NCBI GenBank assembly: GCA_013138675.1
Contig: WTCH01000311.1
Location: 1 to 32,720 of the forward strand
Direction: 5' to 3'
Length of the DNA: 32,720 bases
DNA from: Woeseiaceae bacterium
GTDB lineage: Bacteria; Pseudomonadota; Gammaproteobacteria; Steroidobacterales; Woeseiaceae
The translations under genes and the position numbers were made by a program. This document shows positions 18,487 through 27,916 of the stretch, piece after piece. The notes below the pieces were generated by a model. That model did not search any database. It was not told where the DNA came from and saw only the letters and a program-made list of their open reading frames with translations. The first letter of the stretch is position 1. Each line of letters begins with the position of its first letter.

Positions 18487-20457
18487 ATGAAGAAACTCAG
18501 ACATCGTGCCCGTGAACGAAGCTCCGTGGCAAGCTTTGCGCTGCTGCTGGTGTTGTCACTGTTGCTCAGCGCTTGCGCAACGACCGGTGGCCCCGGCGGC
18601 GTGCCGGGCGAAAGCCGTGCCGAACGGCTGGCCGCGAATGGCGATCATGATGACGCTGCTCGGGTATATCTTGGTCTCGCGGCCGAAGCCAGTGAGCTGG
18701 AGCGTGACCGCCTGACCTTGCTTGCCGTGGAGCAGTGGCTTGATGCCGGCGACGCCGCTCGAGCCCGCAATACGTTTCGCGCTGTACCGATGCCGGGCAG
18801 CTCCGAACTCCGCCGGCTTTGGAACACAAACTCGGCCGCATTGTCGCTGTATGCAGGCGACGCCGACAAAGCACTCGATATTCTCGAGGCCATGAGTCGC
18901 CAGCCGCTATCCGAGCGACATCGACTACGCGTCGAAGCGCTGCGTGCCGATGCCTGGATTCAGAAAGGTGATCCGGCTCGCGCTGTCGAGCTCATGATGC
19001 ACCGCGAGATCTGGTTGCGTGATCGGCGCAGCATCGAGCAGAACCGGCAGAGACTCTGGCAGGGTCTGCTCGTCAGCAACCCGCAGCAGCTTCGCCAAAG
19101 CGCACAGCTCGCACTTGACCCTGACGTCCGTGGCTGGCTTGAAATCGGCTCGCTCGCAGCCTCAACCGGCCAGCAGGGTATCGGGTGGGTTAACGGCGCC
19201 GTGCGCTGGCGCGACACGCATCCGACACACCCTGCCTTTTCGATCATTGATGACCTCCAGCTGCCAGATGAACTGTCTCTCGACTACCCGCGGCAGGTTG
19301 CATTGCTGCTGCCGTTGTCGGGACGGACCGCACCCGCAGGGCACGCAGTACAAAATGGTTTTCTCGGCGCCTATTTCTCGACGGTCGCCGGTCTCGATGA
19401 ACATCAGACCATTCGTGTCTACGACGTTGTTAGTGAAGGTGGGGCCAGCGCCGCGTATGCGACGGCCGTTGCTGATGGCGCCGAGTTCGTCATTGGACCG
19501 TTGTTGCGTACCAGCGTCACCGAACTTGCGAATGACATTCTCGTTCCGGTACCGGTATTGACGTTGAATTATCTTCCGGACGACTCGCTTGCCCCGCCAG
19601 GCCTGTATCAATTTGCGCTCGCCCCCGAAGACGAAGCGCGTTCGGCAGCCGGGCGCGCGCTTGCCGACGGGCACACACATGCGGTCGCACTGGTACCAAA
19701 TAACGAGTGGGGACGCCGTGTCCTGGGGAGTTTTGATGCTGAACTCAAGGCGCTCGGTGGCACGCTCCTCGACTACCGGATGTACACGCCAGGTATCCAG
19801 GACTTCTCGAATACGATTGAGGACCTTATGGCCCTCTCCGGAAGCGTGCGTCGATACCAGCGTCTGCGAGCAAACATCGGTGGGCCACTGCAGTTCGATC
19901 CGCGCCGCCGACAGGACAGCGAATTTATTTTCCTGGCCGCTGATGCGCCCGCAGGTCGCCTGCTCAAGTCACAGCTGAAGTTTCATTACTCGGGCGATTT
20001 ACCGGTTTATTCAACATCGTCGATCAACGCCCTGGACGGCCGTTCCAATTCCGACCTGAACGGCATTATGTTTGCTGACATACCGTGGATTATCGCGCCG
20101 CAAAGCTGGATCGAGAATCTGCCACCACTGTATAACGAGTACTGGCCCGGCGAACGCCGTCTCGGCCGCCTTCACGCCATGGGCTATGACGCCTACCAGT
20201 TGATCGCCGCACTCTTCGCTGCCCGTACGGGGCCAATGCAGGAGATAGATGGCGCGACAGGCAAGCTGTACCTCGATCCCGATGGTCGTGTGCGCCGCAA
20301 ACTGGCGTGGGCACAGTTCCAGAGAGGTGAGGCGATGGCCTTGCCCGAGATCGAACCCGCCGGTGGCCCGATTCTGGACATTAGCGACGACGCCGAGTTG
20401 ATGAGGCCCGATGCCGCGGACAAAGAAGCGTGGCCCGAGCCGACACGCGAACTCTAG
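18487..20457 (+). CDS. lpoA: Outer-membrane lipoprotein LpoA, activator of PBP1A
   Basis: LpoA (LppC/YraM family) is anchored in the outer membrane and reaches through the peptidoglycan to stimulate transpeptidation by PBP1A. From ATG 18487 the product is 656 residues (E. coli about 678). The signal peptide ends in the lipobox LSAC with Cys30; the following Ala is compatible with outer-membrane sorting. Residues about 40-250 are helical and TPR-like; from about 265 (RQVALLLPLSGRTAPAGHAV) it has the periplasmic-binding-protein-like domain. A TTG at 18481 would add two residues; I prefer ATG. The end overlaps yraN by 28 bases. Confidence 0.93.
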   Translation: MKKLRHRARERSSVASFALLLVLSLLLSACATTGGPGGVPGESRAERLAANGDHDDAARVYLGLAAEASELERDRLTLLAVEQWLDAGDAARARNTFRAVPMPGSSELRRLWNTNSAALSLYAGDADKALDILEAMSRQPLSERHRLRVEALRADAWIQKGDPARAVELMMHREIWLRDRRSIEQNRQRLWQGLLVSNPQQLRQSAQLALDPDVRGWLEIGSLAASTGQQGIGWVNGAVRWRDTHPTHPAFSIIDDLQLPDELSLDYPRQVALLLPLSGRTAPAGHAVQNGFLGAYFSTVAGLDEHQTIRVYDVVSEGGASAAYATAVADGAEFVIGPLLRTSVTELANDILVPVPVLTLNYLPDDSLAPPGLYQFALAPEDEARSAAGRALADGHTHAVALVPNNEWGRRVLGSFDAELKALGGTLLDYRMYTPGIQDFSNTIEDLMALSGSVRRYQRLRANIGGPLQFDPRRRQDSEFIFLAADAPAGRLLKSQLKFHYSGDLPVYSTSSINALDGRSNSDLNGIMFADIPWIIAPQSWIENLPPLYNEYWPGERRLGRLHAMGYDAYQLIAALFAARTGPMQEIDGATGKLYLDPDGRVRRKLAWAQFQRGEAMALPEIEPAGGPILDISDDAELMRPDAADKEAWPEPTREL

Positions 20458-20816
20458 GATCTGATGCCGAACGACTTGCCGGGGCATTCCTGAAACGTCA
20501 GGGCCTGGTGCCAGTCACGACGAACTTCCGCTGCCGTCTTGGCGAGATCGACCTGATCGCAAGAGATGGTGATGCCATCGTATTCGTCGAAGTACGCTAT
20601 CGCGGCTATAACCGCTTTTCGCGGGCCGGCCTGACAGTCGACATTCACAAGCAACGCAAGTTGATTCGCACGGCGGCGTTGTTCACAGCGATGCGACCGA
20701 AGTATGCCAATAGCGTAATGCGCTTCGACGTCGTCGCGATCGACGCAGACGAACATGGCGAGAAGACCATCGACTGGATAAAGGACGCGTTCCGCCCCAC
20801 CGACTCCCGCCTGTAG
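20430..20816 (+). CDS. yraN: YraN family (UPF0102) putative endonuclease-fold protein
   Basis: The 128-residue product matches the UPF0102/YraN family, which has a Holliday-junction-resolvase or restriction-endonuclease-like fold but no firmly established role. The nuclease-like core is GEIDLIARDGDAIVFVEVRYR (split: GEIDLI at about 38-43, then FVEVR at about 52-56) with acidic residues at the positions expected of the fold. The only usable in-frame start before the core is GTG 20430, inside the end of lpoA (28-base overlap), without a clear Shine-Dalgarno, suggesting coupling. It commonly follows lpoA in gammaproteobacteria. Confidence 0.88.
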   Translation: MARADTRTLGSDAERLAGAFLKRQGLVPVTTNFRCRLGEIDLIARDGDAIVFVEVRYRGYNRFSRAGLTVDIHKQRKLIRTAALFTAMRPKYANSVMRFDVVAIDADEHGEKTIDWIKDAFRPTDSRL

Positions 20817-20870
20817 GAGCCCGGCCCACCGGCCAATAACGATATCTATACGACACGTCACTCGGGGATG

Positions 20871-21224
20871 TCACACAGGTCCGGGCACCGGGTACGCGCC
20901 CTCAAGTCAGTCACACAGGACCGAAGCCGGCATCTTTGTTGCCGGTATGGCTCCCTGCGGTCCGCTTTACTACCGTCAACAAAGATCCCGCCCTCGGCCT
21001 CCCCGGTCATCGCAGAGGTCCGGGCACGGGGTACGCGCGCGAACGTCGTGCGCAGCGCCGCGACAAATTCGCTGCAAGCGGATTTGGACGCACGCAGTGC
21101 GCCCGTAGGGCCAGCGACCGCTGGTCACCCCGGACGCCAAAGCAAGCGGAGAACGATGTGAGCGAGCCATGGATGGCGAGCGAGGTTAAGTGAGGGCGCG
21201 TACCGCGGGTCCGGGCCTGTGTGA
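20871..21224. repeat. Non-coding element with 34-base terminal inverted repeats (MITE-like)
   Basis: The left end (20871-20904) and the reverse complement of the right end (21191-21224) agree at 29 of 34 positions, both starting TCACACAGG and ending TACGCGCCCTCA. A third, direct copy of the core lies inside (21016-21038 matches 20877-20899 at 22 of 23 bases), and TCACACAGG recurs at 20911, exactly 40 bases after the left end. No credible gene is inside; short frames lack family similarity. The element lies between convergent yraN and sspB and ends four bases before the sspB stop codon. I see no clear target-site duplication. Function unknown: mobile miniature element, or a bidirectional terminator-like repeat. 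Confidence 0.7.
20918..20986. repeat. Overlapping alternative hairpins inside the repeat element
   Basis: Two foldings compete. The first pairs GGACCG (20918-20923) with CGGTCC (20958-20963), enclosing CCGGC (20927-20931) with GCCGG (20941-20945). The second pairs 20932-20947 with 20971-20986 at 15 of 16 positions (arms beginning ATCTTTGTTG and ending CAACAAAGAT) around a 23-base loop. Both use bases 20941-20945, so they cannot form together. This is structure seen in the sequence; any regulatory meaning is conjecture. Confidence 0.55.
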
Positions 21225-21228
21225 CGAG

Positions 21229-21639
21229 TTACTTGACGACTTTGAGGTGCGGACGCGAGCGCGTCGTTTCGATTTCGGCGTCGGCCTCGGCCTCGCTGAC
21301 TTTTTGTTCAGTTGTGTCAGCGTCGTGCGAGAAGATCATGCCCTGCCCCGTTTCTCGCGCATAGATACCGAGAACCGACTTCATCGGTACCCAGACATCA
21401 AACGGCACACCCGAAAACCGGGCACGGAAGCTGACCGAATCATTGGTCAACTTGAGATTATGTGCCGCCGTCTCGCTGATATTGAGAATGATTTTGCCGT
21501 CTTTGACGTGTTCTCTTGGAACGCTGACACCATCAACTGAAGCATCCACCACAATATGCGGCGTATGACTGTTATCGCCCATCCACTCATGCATGGCGCG
21601 AATCAGGTACGGTCTTTTTGAACGGCTTGGGTTACTCAA
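21229..21639 (-). CDS. sspB: ClpXP protease specificity-enhancing factor SspB
   Basis: SspB binds ssrA-tagged proteins and delivers them to ClpXP. The Sm-like substrate domain starts RPYLIRAMHEWM and includes HIVVDA, GKIILNIS and FSGVP..VWVP...VLGIYARETGQGM. After an acidic linker the C-terminus is RPHLKVVK, the ClpX-binding tail seen in E. coli. The frame is open to 21738, but the extra stretch has AT-rich third codon positions unlike its neighbours and the family starts a few residues before RPYL, so I place the start at TTG 21639 (136 residues). ATG 21735 is the alternative. No strong Shine-Dalgarno is visible for either. Confidence 0.9.
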   Translation of the reverse strand: MSNPSRSKRPYLIRAMHEWMGDNSHTPHIVVDASVDGVSVPREHVKDGKIILNISETAAHNLKLTNDSVSFRARFSGVPFDVWVPMKSVLGIYARETGQGMIFSHDADTTEQKVSEAEADAEIETTRSRPHLKVVK

Positions 21640-21738
21640 CGCGGACGAGTCCCGAATATCTCTCAATACTTTCCCAAGCTTATCATTGTTTGCAGCTTCT
21701 GCAGGAAAAGTGACATAACGTGGGATAACCCACATCAA

Positions 21739-22368
21739 TCAGAGATGCATTTCCTGTTCGAGTTCGGTCAGGCTCTGCAAGAATGAGCGCCGCGCGAAAA
21801 CGCGTTTCATGTAATCCTCGATCGGTTCCGCCTGGCTGCCAAGATCAATGCCATACACGGGCAGGCGCCAGAGTATCGGCGCGATCGTCGAATCGACCAG
21901 GGAGAATTCATCGCTGAGGAAATACGACTTCGCACCAAACAACTCAGTGCTCTGCAGGATGCTTTCACGCAGCAACTTGCGCGACTTGCTGCCGAGCTTT
22001 CCGTCACCGTTCGACTCGGCCTCCTCGGCCAACGAATACCAATCTGTCTCAATGCGGAACAGAGCCAGTCGGAACTGTGCACGCATGACCGGGTCCACCG
22101 GCATTAACGGCGGATGCGGGAATCGTTCGTCAAGGTACTCGATGATGACGCGCGAATCGTAGAGTGTGAGGTCACGATCCACGAGTGTTGGTACCGTGTG
22201 GTACGGGTTCAGATCCATCAGGTCTTCCGGCAGATCGTTGCCCAGCACGGTAGAGATTTCGATGTTGATGTTCTTCTCGGCAAGGACCAGTCGCGTGCGG
22301 TGACTGTGAATTTCAGTCGGTCGCGAAAACAGGGTCATCACGGAGCGTCGGTTGGCGATAACGGCCAT
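21739..22368 (-). CDS. sspA: Stringent starvation protein A
   Basis: SspA is a glutathione-S-transferase-fold protein that binds RNA polymerase and alters promoter use under starvation and acid stress in E. coli. From ATG 22368 the product is 209 residues, the family length. The N-terminal thioredoxin-like part begins MAVIANRRSVMTLFSRP, followed by HRTRLVLAEK, DLNPYHTVPTLVDRDLTLYDSRVIIEYLDERFPHPPL, typical of SspA; the helical C-terminal part ends at the EQEMHL tail. Its ATG shares one base with the petC stop (TAATG), which fixes the start. Confidence 0.96.
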   Translation of the reverse strand: MAVIANRRSVMTLFSRPTEIHSHRTRLVLAEKNINIEISTVLGNDLPEDLMDLNPYHTVPTLVDRDLTLYDSRVIIEYLDERFPHPPLMPVDPVMRAQFRLALFRIETDWYSLAEEAESNGDGKLGSKSRKLLRESILQSTELFGAKSYFLSDEFSLVDSTIAPILWRLPVYGIDLGSQAEPIEDYMKRVFARRSFLQSLTELEQEMHL

Positions 22369-23135
22369 TATTTGACGTCCTTCCAGATTTGCTTCTTGAG
22401 CATGACAGCGATGACCCAGAATACGATCAGGTACATCAGGACCCACACGCCCAGCTTGCGGCGTTCGGAACGAATCGGTTCCGAAATGTAGGCGAGAAAA
22501 TTAACCGTATCGCGAACAAAGTCGTCGAACTCTTCCGCCTCCATCGAGCCCGTTGTCACGTGCTCGAATCCGACGAACTCGTGAGTTGTCGTTGTCGACC
22601 CGTCTTCGCGCGTTTCGACGTGCTCCGAGTAAATGGTCTTCTGATATCCCTGCAGCTCCCACAGGACGTGCGGCATACTCGTACCAACCAGTACAATGTT
22701 GTCGACCCCCGTTGGACTGTCGGCATCCAGATGGAAGCCCTTCAGGAAGTTGTAGATGTAGTCCGCACCCTTGGCGCGCGCCATCAGCGACATGTCCGGA
22801 GGCGCGGTTCCATACCAGCGCGCAGCGTCGTCAGACGGCATCGAGGCCTGAATGGTCTCGAAGGTCTTTTCGGCATTGAACATCAGGTTATCAACGAGTT
22901 GCTCTTCCGACAATTCCAGGTACTTGCCGATCGTGTTGAAGCGCACGTATTGCGCCGAGTGGCAACCCGAACAGTAGTTCATGAAGTTGCGTGCTCCGCG
23001 CTGCAGCGATGAGATATTGTCCGGGTCGATATCGGCAGACTCGAGCTCGGCGCCACCTCCGGCGGCAAATCCTTGCAAACTGATGAATAACGCAGCCATT
23101 GCGATGGTCGGCCGCAACATCTTTAACTTATTCAT
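22368..23135 (-). CDS. petC: Cytochrome c1 of the bc1 complex
   Basis: Cytochrome c1 carries electrons from the Rieske protein to soluble or membrane cytochrome c on the periplasmic side. The 255-residue protein has a cleavable-looking signal (about 1-25), a heme c site CSGCH at 55-59, the heme methionine likely Met154 in GTSMPHVLW, and a C-terminal membrane anchor at about 228-247 followed by a basic tail. It overlaps petB by 8 bases and sspA by 1. It has a single c-type heme motif, as in a normal c1. Confidence 0.97.
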   Translation of the reverse strand: MNKLKMLRPTIAMAALFISLQGFAAGGGAELESADIDPDNISSLQRGARNFMNYCSGCHSAQYVRFNTIGKYLELSEEQLVDNLMFNAEKTFETIQASMPSDDAARWYGTAPPDMSLMARAKGADYIYNFLKGFHLDADSPTGVDNIVLVGTSMPHVLWELQGYQKTIYSEHVETREDGSTTTTHEFVGFEHVTTGSMEAEEFDDFVRDTVNFLAYISEPIRSERRKLGVWVLMYLIVFWVIAVMLKKQIWKDVK

Positions 23136-24378
23136 GGTATTTCACCCTGTCTGGCACGGGTTTCGTCTTGTCTATCGACGTGTAGTACGGCATCAGCAGG
23201 AAGAACATGAAATAGAGGACTGCGAAGAACCTTGCTGCCATGACATACGCGTCTGTTGCTGCCTGCAGTCCAAGGTACCCGAGAGCTACAAAAGAGATGA
23301 CGAAGGTCGTCAGCGCCGTCTTGTACATCCAGCCGCGGTAGCGAATCGACTTGACCCTGGCCCGATCGAGCCACGGCAGGAACAGTGGCAGCACAACCGC
23401 GATCGCGAACAGAATAAAGCCCCATAGCTTGCTGGGTACGGCGCGAAGAATTGCGTAGTACGGCGTGTAGTACCAGACCGGCGCGATGTGCTCCGGCGTG
23501 GCCGTCATGTTGGCCGGTTCGAAATTCGAATGTTCGAGGAACATCCCGCCCATCTCCGGCGCGAAAAATACCACGCCCGTAAACAGCATCAGGAACACGA
23601 TGATCCCTACAAGATCCTTCGTCGTGTGGTGCGGGTGGAACGGCACGCCGTCGAGAGGTATGCCATCCGGTCCCTTGTGTTCCTTGATCTCGATGCCATC
23701 CGGATTGTTTGAGCCAACATGGTGCAAGGCAACGATATGGACAAATATCAGCCCGATCAGCGACAACGGTAAAACAATGACGTGCAGCGCAAAGAAGCGA
23801 TTAAGCGTGATGTCCGATATTGAGTAGTCGCCACGAATGAATTCGACCAGCGCATCACCAATACCCGGAATCGCACCAAACAGGGAGATGATGACCTGCG
23901 CACCCCAGTAGGACATCTGGCCCCACGGCAGCAGGTAACCTGCGAAGCCCTCGGCCATCAGCACGAAGAAAATCAGCATGCCGATGATCCAGATCAGTTC
24001 ACGCGGCTTTTTGTAAGACCCGTAGAGCATTGCGCGGAACATATGCAGGTAGACGACGATGAAGAAGAACGACGCACCGGTGGAATGCATGTAGCGAATG
24101 AGCCAGCCCCACTCGACGTCGCGCATGATGTACTCAACCGAGGCGAAAGCTTCGTCTGCACTCGGTTTGTAATTCATCGTCAGGAAGACACCGGTCACCA
24201 GCTGAATGACGAGCACGACCATGGCCAGCACGCCGAATATGTACCACCAGTTAAAACTCTTCGCCGCGTAATACTCAGTGACGTGGTACTTCATCGTTTC
24301 CGTAAACGGAAAACGATCGTCGATCCACTTCATGAGTCCGCCCTGCGGCTTGCCAACTTCTGCTTCGATTCTCGCCAT
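23128..24378 (-). CDS. petB: Cytochrome b of the bc1 complex
   Basis: Cytochrome b is the membrane core of ubiquinol:cytochrome c reductase, with two b hemes and the Qo and Qi sites. The 416-residue product has the full-length b fold of about eight helices. Heme ligands are His98 and His112 in helix B and His199 and His214 in helix D; the second pair has 14 residues between, as in b6f, instead of the 13 of mitochondrial cytochrome b. The Qo motif at 300-303 is PVWY rather than PEWY. Its ATG overlaps the petA stop by one base (TAATG). Confidence 0.97.
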   Translation of the reverse strand: MARIEAEVGKPQGGLMKWIDDRFPFTETMKYHVTEYYAAKSFNWWYIFGVLAMVVLVIQLVTGVFLTMNYKPSADEAFASVEYIMRDVEWGWLIRYMHSTGASFFFIVVYLHMFRAMLYGSYKKPRELIWIIGMLIFFVLMAEGFAGYLLPWGQMSYWGAQVIISLFGAIPGIGDALVEFIRGDYSISDITLNRFFALHVIVLPLSLIGLIFVHIVALHHVGSNNPDGIEIKEHKGPDGIPLDGVPFHPHHTTKDLVGIIVFLMLFTGVVFFAPEMGGMFLEHSNFEPANMTATPEHIAPVWYYTPYYAILRAVPSKLWGFILFAIAVVLPLFLPWLDRARVKSIRYRGWMYKTALTTFVISFVALGYLGLQAATDAYVMAARFFAVLYFMFFLLMPYYTSIDKTKPVPDRVKYHE

Positions 24379-24974
24379 TACGTTGCTCCCGTGTCCTGGC
24401 CGATCAGAATCAGGTCATCCCTGACAAACCGGTGCGGCGGAACCCGCAAGTTCGTTGGTGCCGGAACACCCTTGGAGACACGTCCTGCCAGATCGAACTT
24501 CGACCCGTGGCATGGACAGAAGAAGCCTCCACCCCAGTTTTCGCTGGGACGTACTTCAAAATCTTCGAGCGGTGCACAGCCAAGATGCGTGCAAGACCCT
24601 TCAACAACCAGGTACTCAGGCTTAACCGAACGCGTTTCATTGGCTGCGTAGTCGGGCTGCTGTTCAACGACTTCGGAATTCGGATCGCGGAGATTATCGA
24701 GAGACTCCTGCAGGCGAGCCAGCATGCCCTCATCGCGTCGCAGGACGAACACCAGCCGTCCGCGCCACAGCACACGGATCAACTCGCCCGGCTCCAAAGA
24801 CCCTATCGGCACTTCGACCGGCGCACCGAGCGCTTGCGCTCTGGCACTGGGCTGCAGCGACGAAAGAAACGGAATTGCAGCAAATCCGGCGCCAACGGCC
24901 CCGGTAACAACGGTTGCTACAGTCAGAAAATGACGTCTGTTGCGATCGATGCGATCAACGTCGTCCTCACTCAT
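24378..24974 (-). CDS. petA: Rieske iron-sulfur protein of the bc1 complex
   Basis: This subunit carries the 2Fe-2S cluster that takes the first electron from quinol. The 198-residue protein has a twin-arginine signal (RRHFLTVA, about 13-20) with an uncleaved membrane anchor to about residue 40. The cluster-binding motifs are CTHLGC (128-133) and CPCHGS (153-158), giving ligands Cys128, His130, Cys153 and His156 and the disulfide pair Cys133-Cys155. First gene of the petABC-sspAB run; the ATG lies about 230 bases from divergent degS. Confidence 0.98.
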   Translation of the reverse strand: MSEDDVDRIDRNRRHFLTVATVVTGAVGAGFAAIPFLSSLQPSARAQALGAPVEVPIGSLEPGELIRVLWRGRLVFVLRRDEGMLARLQESLDNLRDPNSEVVEQQPDYAANETRSVKPEYLVVEGSCTHLGCAPLEDFEVRPSENWGGGFFCPCHGSKFDLAGRVSKGVPAPTNLRVPPHRFVRDDLILIGQDTGAT

Positions 24975-25202
24975 CAGGCACTCCCATACGCCCGGCCGAA
25001 AAAAGGTTTGCTTTGGGGCCTCTTTGTCGGCGCGTTTTATTATGCTTTGTATCGATTCTTATAGATTTGCAGCAAGCCCGGTTTGGCGTCAGGATGACAC
25101 CTGGTCCAGGCCATGGTGCGTAGCTCGCGCGCATTATACACGTGGCGAATCAAAGTTGGCTAGCCAAGTGGCCTTTCCAATTGATTATCAAGGGAATTTA
25201 GT
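24975..25202. promoter_or_regulatory. Divergent control region between petA and the degS-type gene
   Basis: These 228 bases separate oppositely transcribed genes and must hold promoters for both. On the minus strand a perfect TATAAT is at 25138-25133 but with a poor -35, and a CATAAT lies at about 25043-25038; either could serve petA. On the plus strand AAGGGA at 25190-25195 is a good ribosome binding site for the TTG at 25203. I find no convincing -35/-10 pair for the plus-strand gene and no RNA gene here. Confidence 0.35.
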
Positions 25203-26282
25203 TTGGCCGGTTTGAAATCAGCAACGTTGTTTGTGCTGCAATCGATCGTCGTCGGTCTTGCGGTGGCATTCCTGGTCGTGCTGATCCGTCCCGACTTGCT
25301 GCCCTCAATTGCCGGCGGTCGCGGTGGCGCGCCGGCGAGCTACGCTGATGCCGTGGAAATCAGCGCTCCAGCGGTCGCCAATATCTTCACCAAGCGGGTC
25401 GTCGAATACGCGCCGGCAGCTGGCGAACATGCTCGTTTGGGGGTCGAGACGGCCTATGGCTCGGCCGTTGTCATCGATCCGGAAGGCTACCTGGTCACGA
25501 ATTTTCACGTGGTGGCCGAGGCGGCTGAAATTCGTGCACAGCTGTCTGACGGCCGGCTCGCAAATGCCCGGGTCGTCGGCGTCGATGCCGAGACCGACCT
25601 GGCGTTGCTCAAAGTCGACCTCGGCACTTTGCCGGCAATCAAATTGGGAAATTCGGGGCAGTTACGCGTCGGCGATGTCGTGCTTGCGATCGGCAATCCC
25701 TACGGCCTGTCAAAGTCTGTGACGCAAGGGATTGTTAGCGCAACGGGCCGCCACGGCCTCGAGGAACTGGTTACTTTCGAAGATTTCATCCAGACCGACG
25801 CGGCAATCAATGCCGGCAACTCGGGTGGTGCACTGATCAACGTCGCAGGGGAGCTGGTCGGCATCAATACGGCCGTGCTCGCGCAGGACTCCGGCACCGA
25901 AGGCATTGGTTTCGCGATTCCGGTCGACCTGGCTCGCGGTGTGGTAGATGAAATCAAGAAACATGGTCGCGTCATTCGCGGCTACCTCGGGTTTCAGCCC
26001 GACGATATGACCAGCGCGGAAAGAAGTGCGCTTGGCGTCGAAGGCAATGTTGGCATCATGCTGGACGTCGTTTTTGAAAGCAGCCCTGCCGACATGGCCG
26101 ATCTCAGACGAGGCGACGTTATTGTCGCCATCAACGGTGAAGCGATTTTCTCGCAGAAGCAGGCGCAGCTGGTCGTAGCAGGCACGAGCCCGGGCGATGA
26201 GGTCAATATTGTCGGTATTCGCGACGGTCAGCGATTCGAGACAACCGTGATCGCTACCGAGCGTTCCGGCTACGCCGAATAG
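25203..26282 (+). CDS. degS: DegS/AlgW-type periplasmic serine protease
   Basis: This HtrA-family protease senses misfolded outer-membrane proteins and cleaves the anti-sigma factor RseA/MucA to start the sigma-E response. The 359-residue product (E. coli DegS 355) has one N-terminal membrane anchor (about 8-28), a trypsin-like domain with triad His102, Asp132 and Ser207 (GNSGG), and a single PDZ domain from about 255, the DegS arrangement; DegP and DegQ have two. The TTG start is supported by AAGGGA seven bases upstream. In Pseudomonas the equivalent near murA is called algW. The gene ends two bases before the murA stop. Confidence 0.93.
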   Translation: MAGLKSATLFVLQSIVVGLAVAFLVVLIRPDLLPSIAGGRGGAPASYADAVEISAPAVANIFTKRVVEYAPAAGEHARLGVETAYGSAVVIDPEGYLVTNFHVVAEAAEIRAQLSDGRLANARVVGVDAETDLALLKVDLGTLPAIKLGNSGQLRVGDVVLAIGNPYGLSKSVTQGIVSATGRHGLEELVTFEDFIQTDAAINAGNSGGALINVAGELVGINTAVLAQDSGTEGIGFAIPVDLARGVVDEIKKHGRVIRGYLGFQPDDMTSAERSALGVEGNVGIMLDVVFESSPADMADLRRGDVIVAINGEAIFSQKQAQLVVAGTSPGDEVNIVGIRDGQRFETTVIATERSGYAE

Positions 26283-26284
26283 CG

Positions 26285-27791
<1,507 letters not shown>

Positions 27792-27916
27792 GGACGTCAA
27801 ATGTTACGTAATACCTCAGGGCGCGCAGTGTACCGGGAATGCGCACGGCTTCCCAATGCGGGGCACTGATTGTGTATGATAGCCGGCCCGAAGTGGCTCA
27901 CCATGCCGAATAGCCT
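27792..27916. promoter_or_regulatory. Divergent intergenic region between ibaG and the cax gene
   Basis: The 125 bases between these divergent genes should hold promoters for both ibaG-murA and the cax-kds-lpt run. On the plus strand TATGAT at about 27876-27881 is a possible -10 without a good -35. No hairpin or RNA gene is evident. In E. coli the five mla genes occupy this position; no remnant of them is visible. Confidence 0.3.

Noticed and set aside
20868-21193. Short plus-strand frames inside the inverted-repeat element
   Set aside because: They run through the repeats, lack ribosome binding sites and show arginine- and proline-rich translations typical of non-coding GC-rich DNA.
20871-21224. 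CRISPR array interpretation of the repeated 20-30-base units
   Set aside because: There are only three related copies, in mixed orientation and at unequal distances, and no cas genes; the layout fits inverted-repeat ends.
22369-22446. N-terminal extension of SspA
   Set aside because: SspA proteins start MAV.A..RS.MTL, and ATG 22368 overlaps the petC stop as TAATG; the extension lies within the petC coding sequence.
24432-25064. 210-residue plus-strand frame opposite petA
   Set aside because: It is antisense to the Rieske gene with its clear cluster motifs, and has no recognisable domain.
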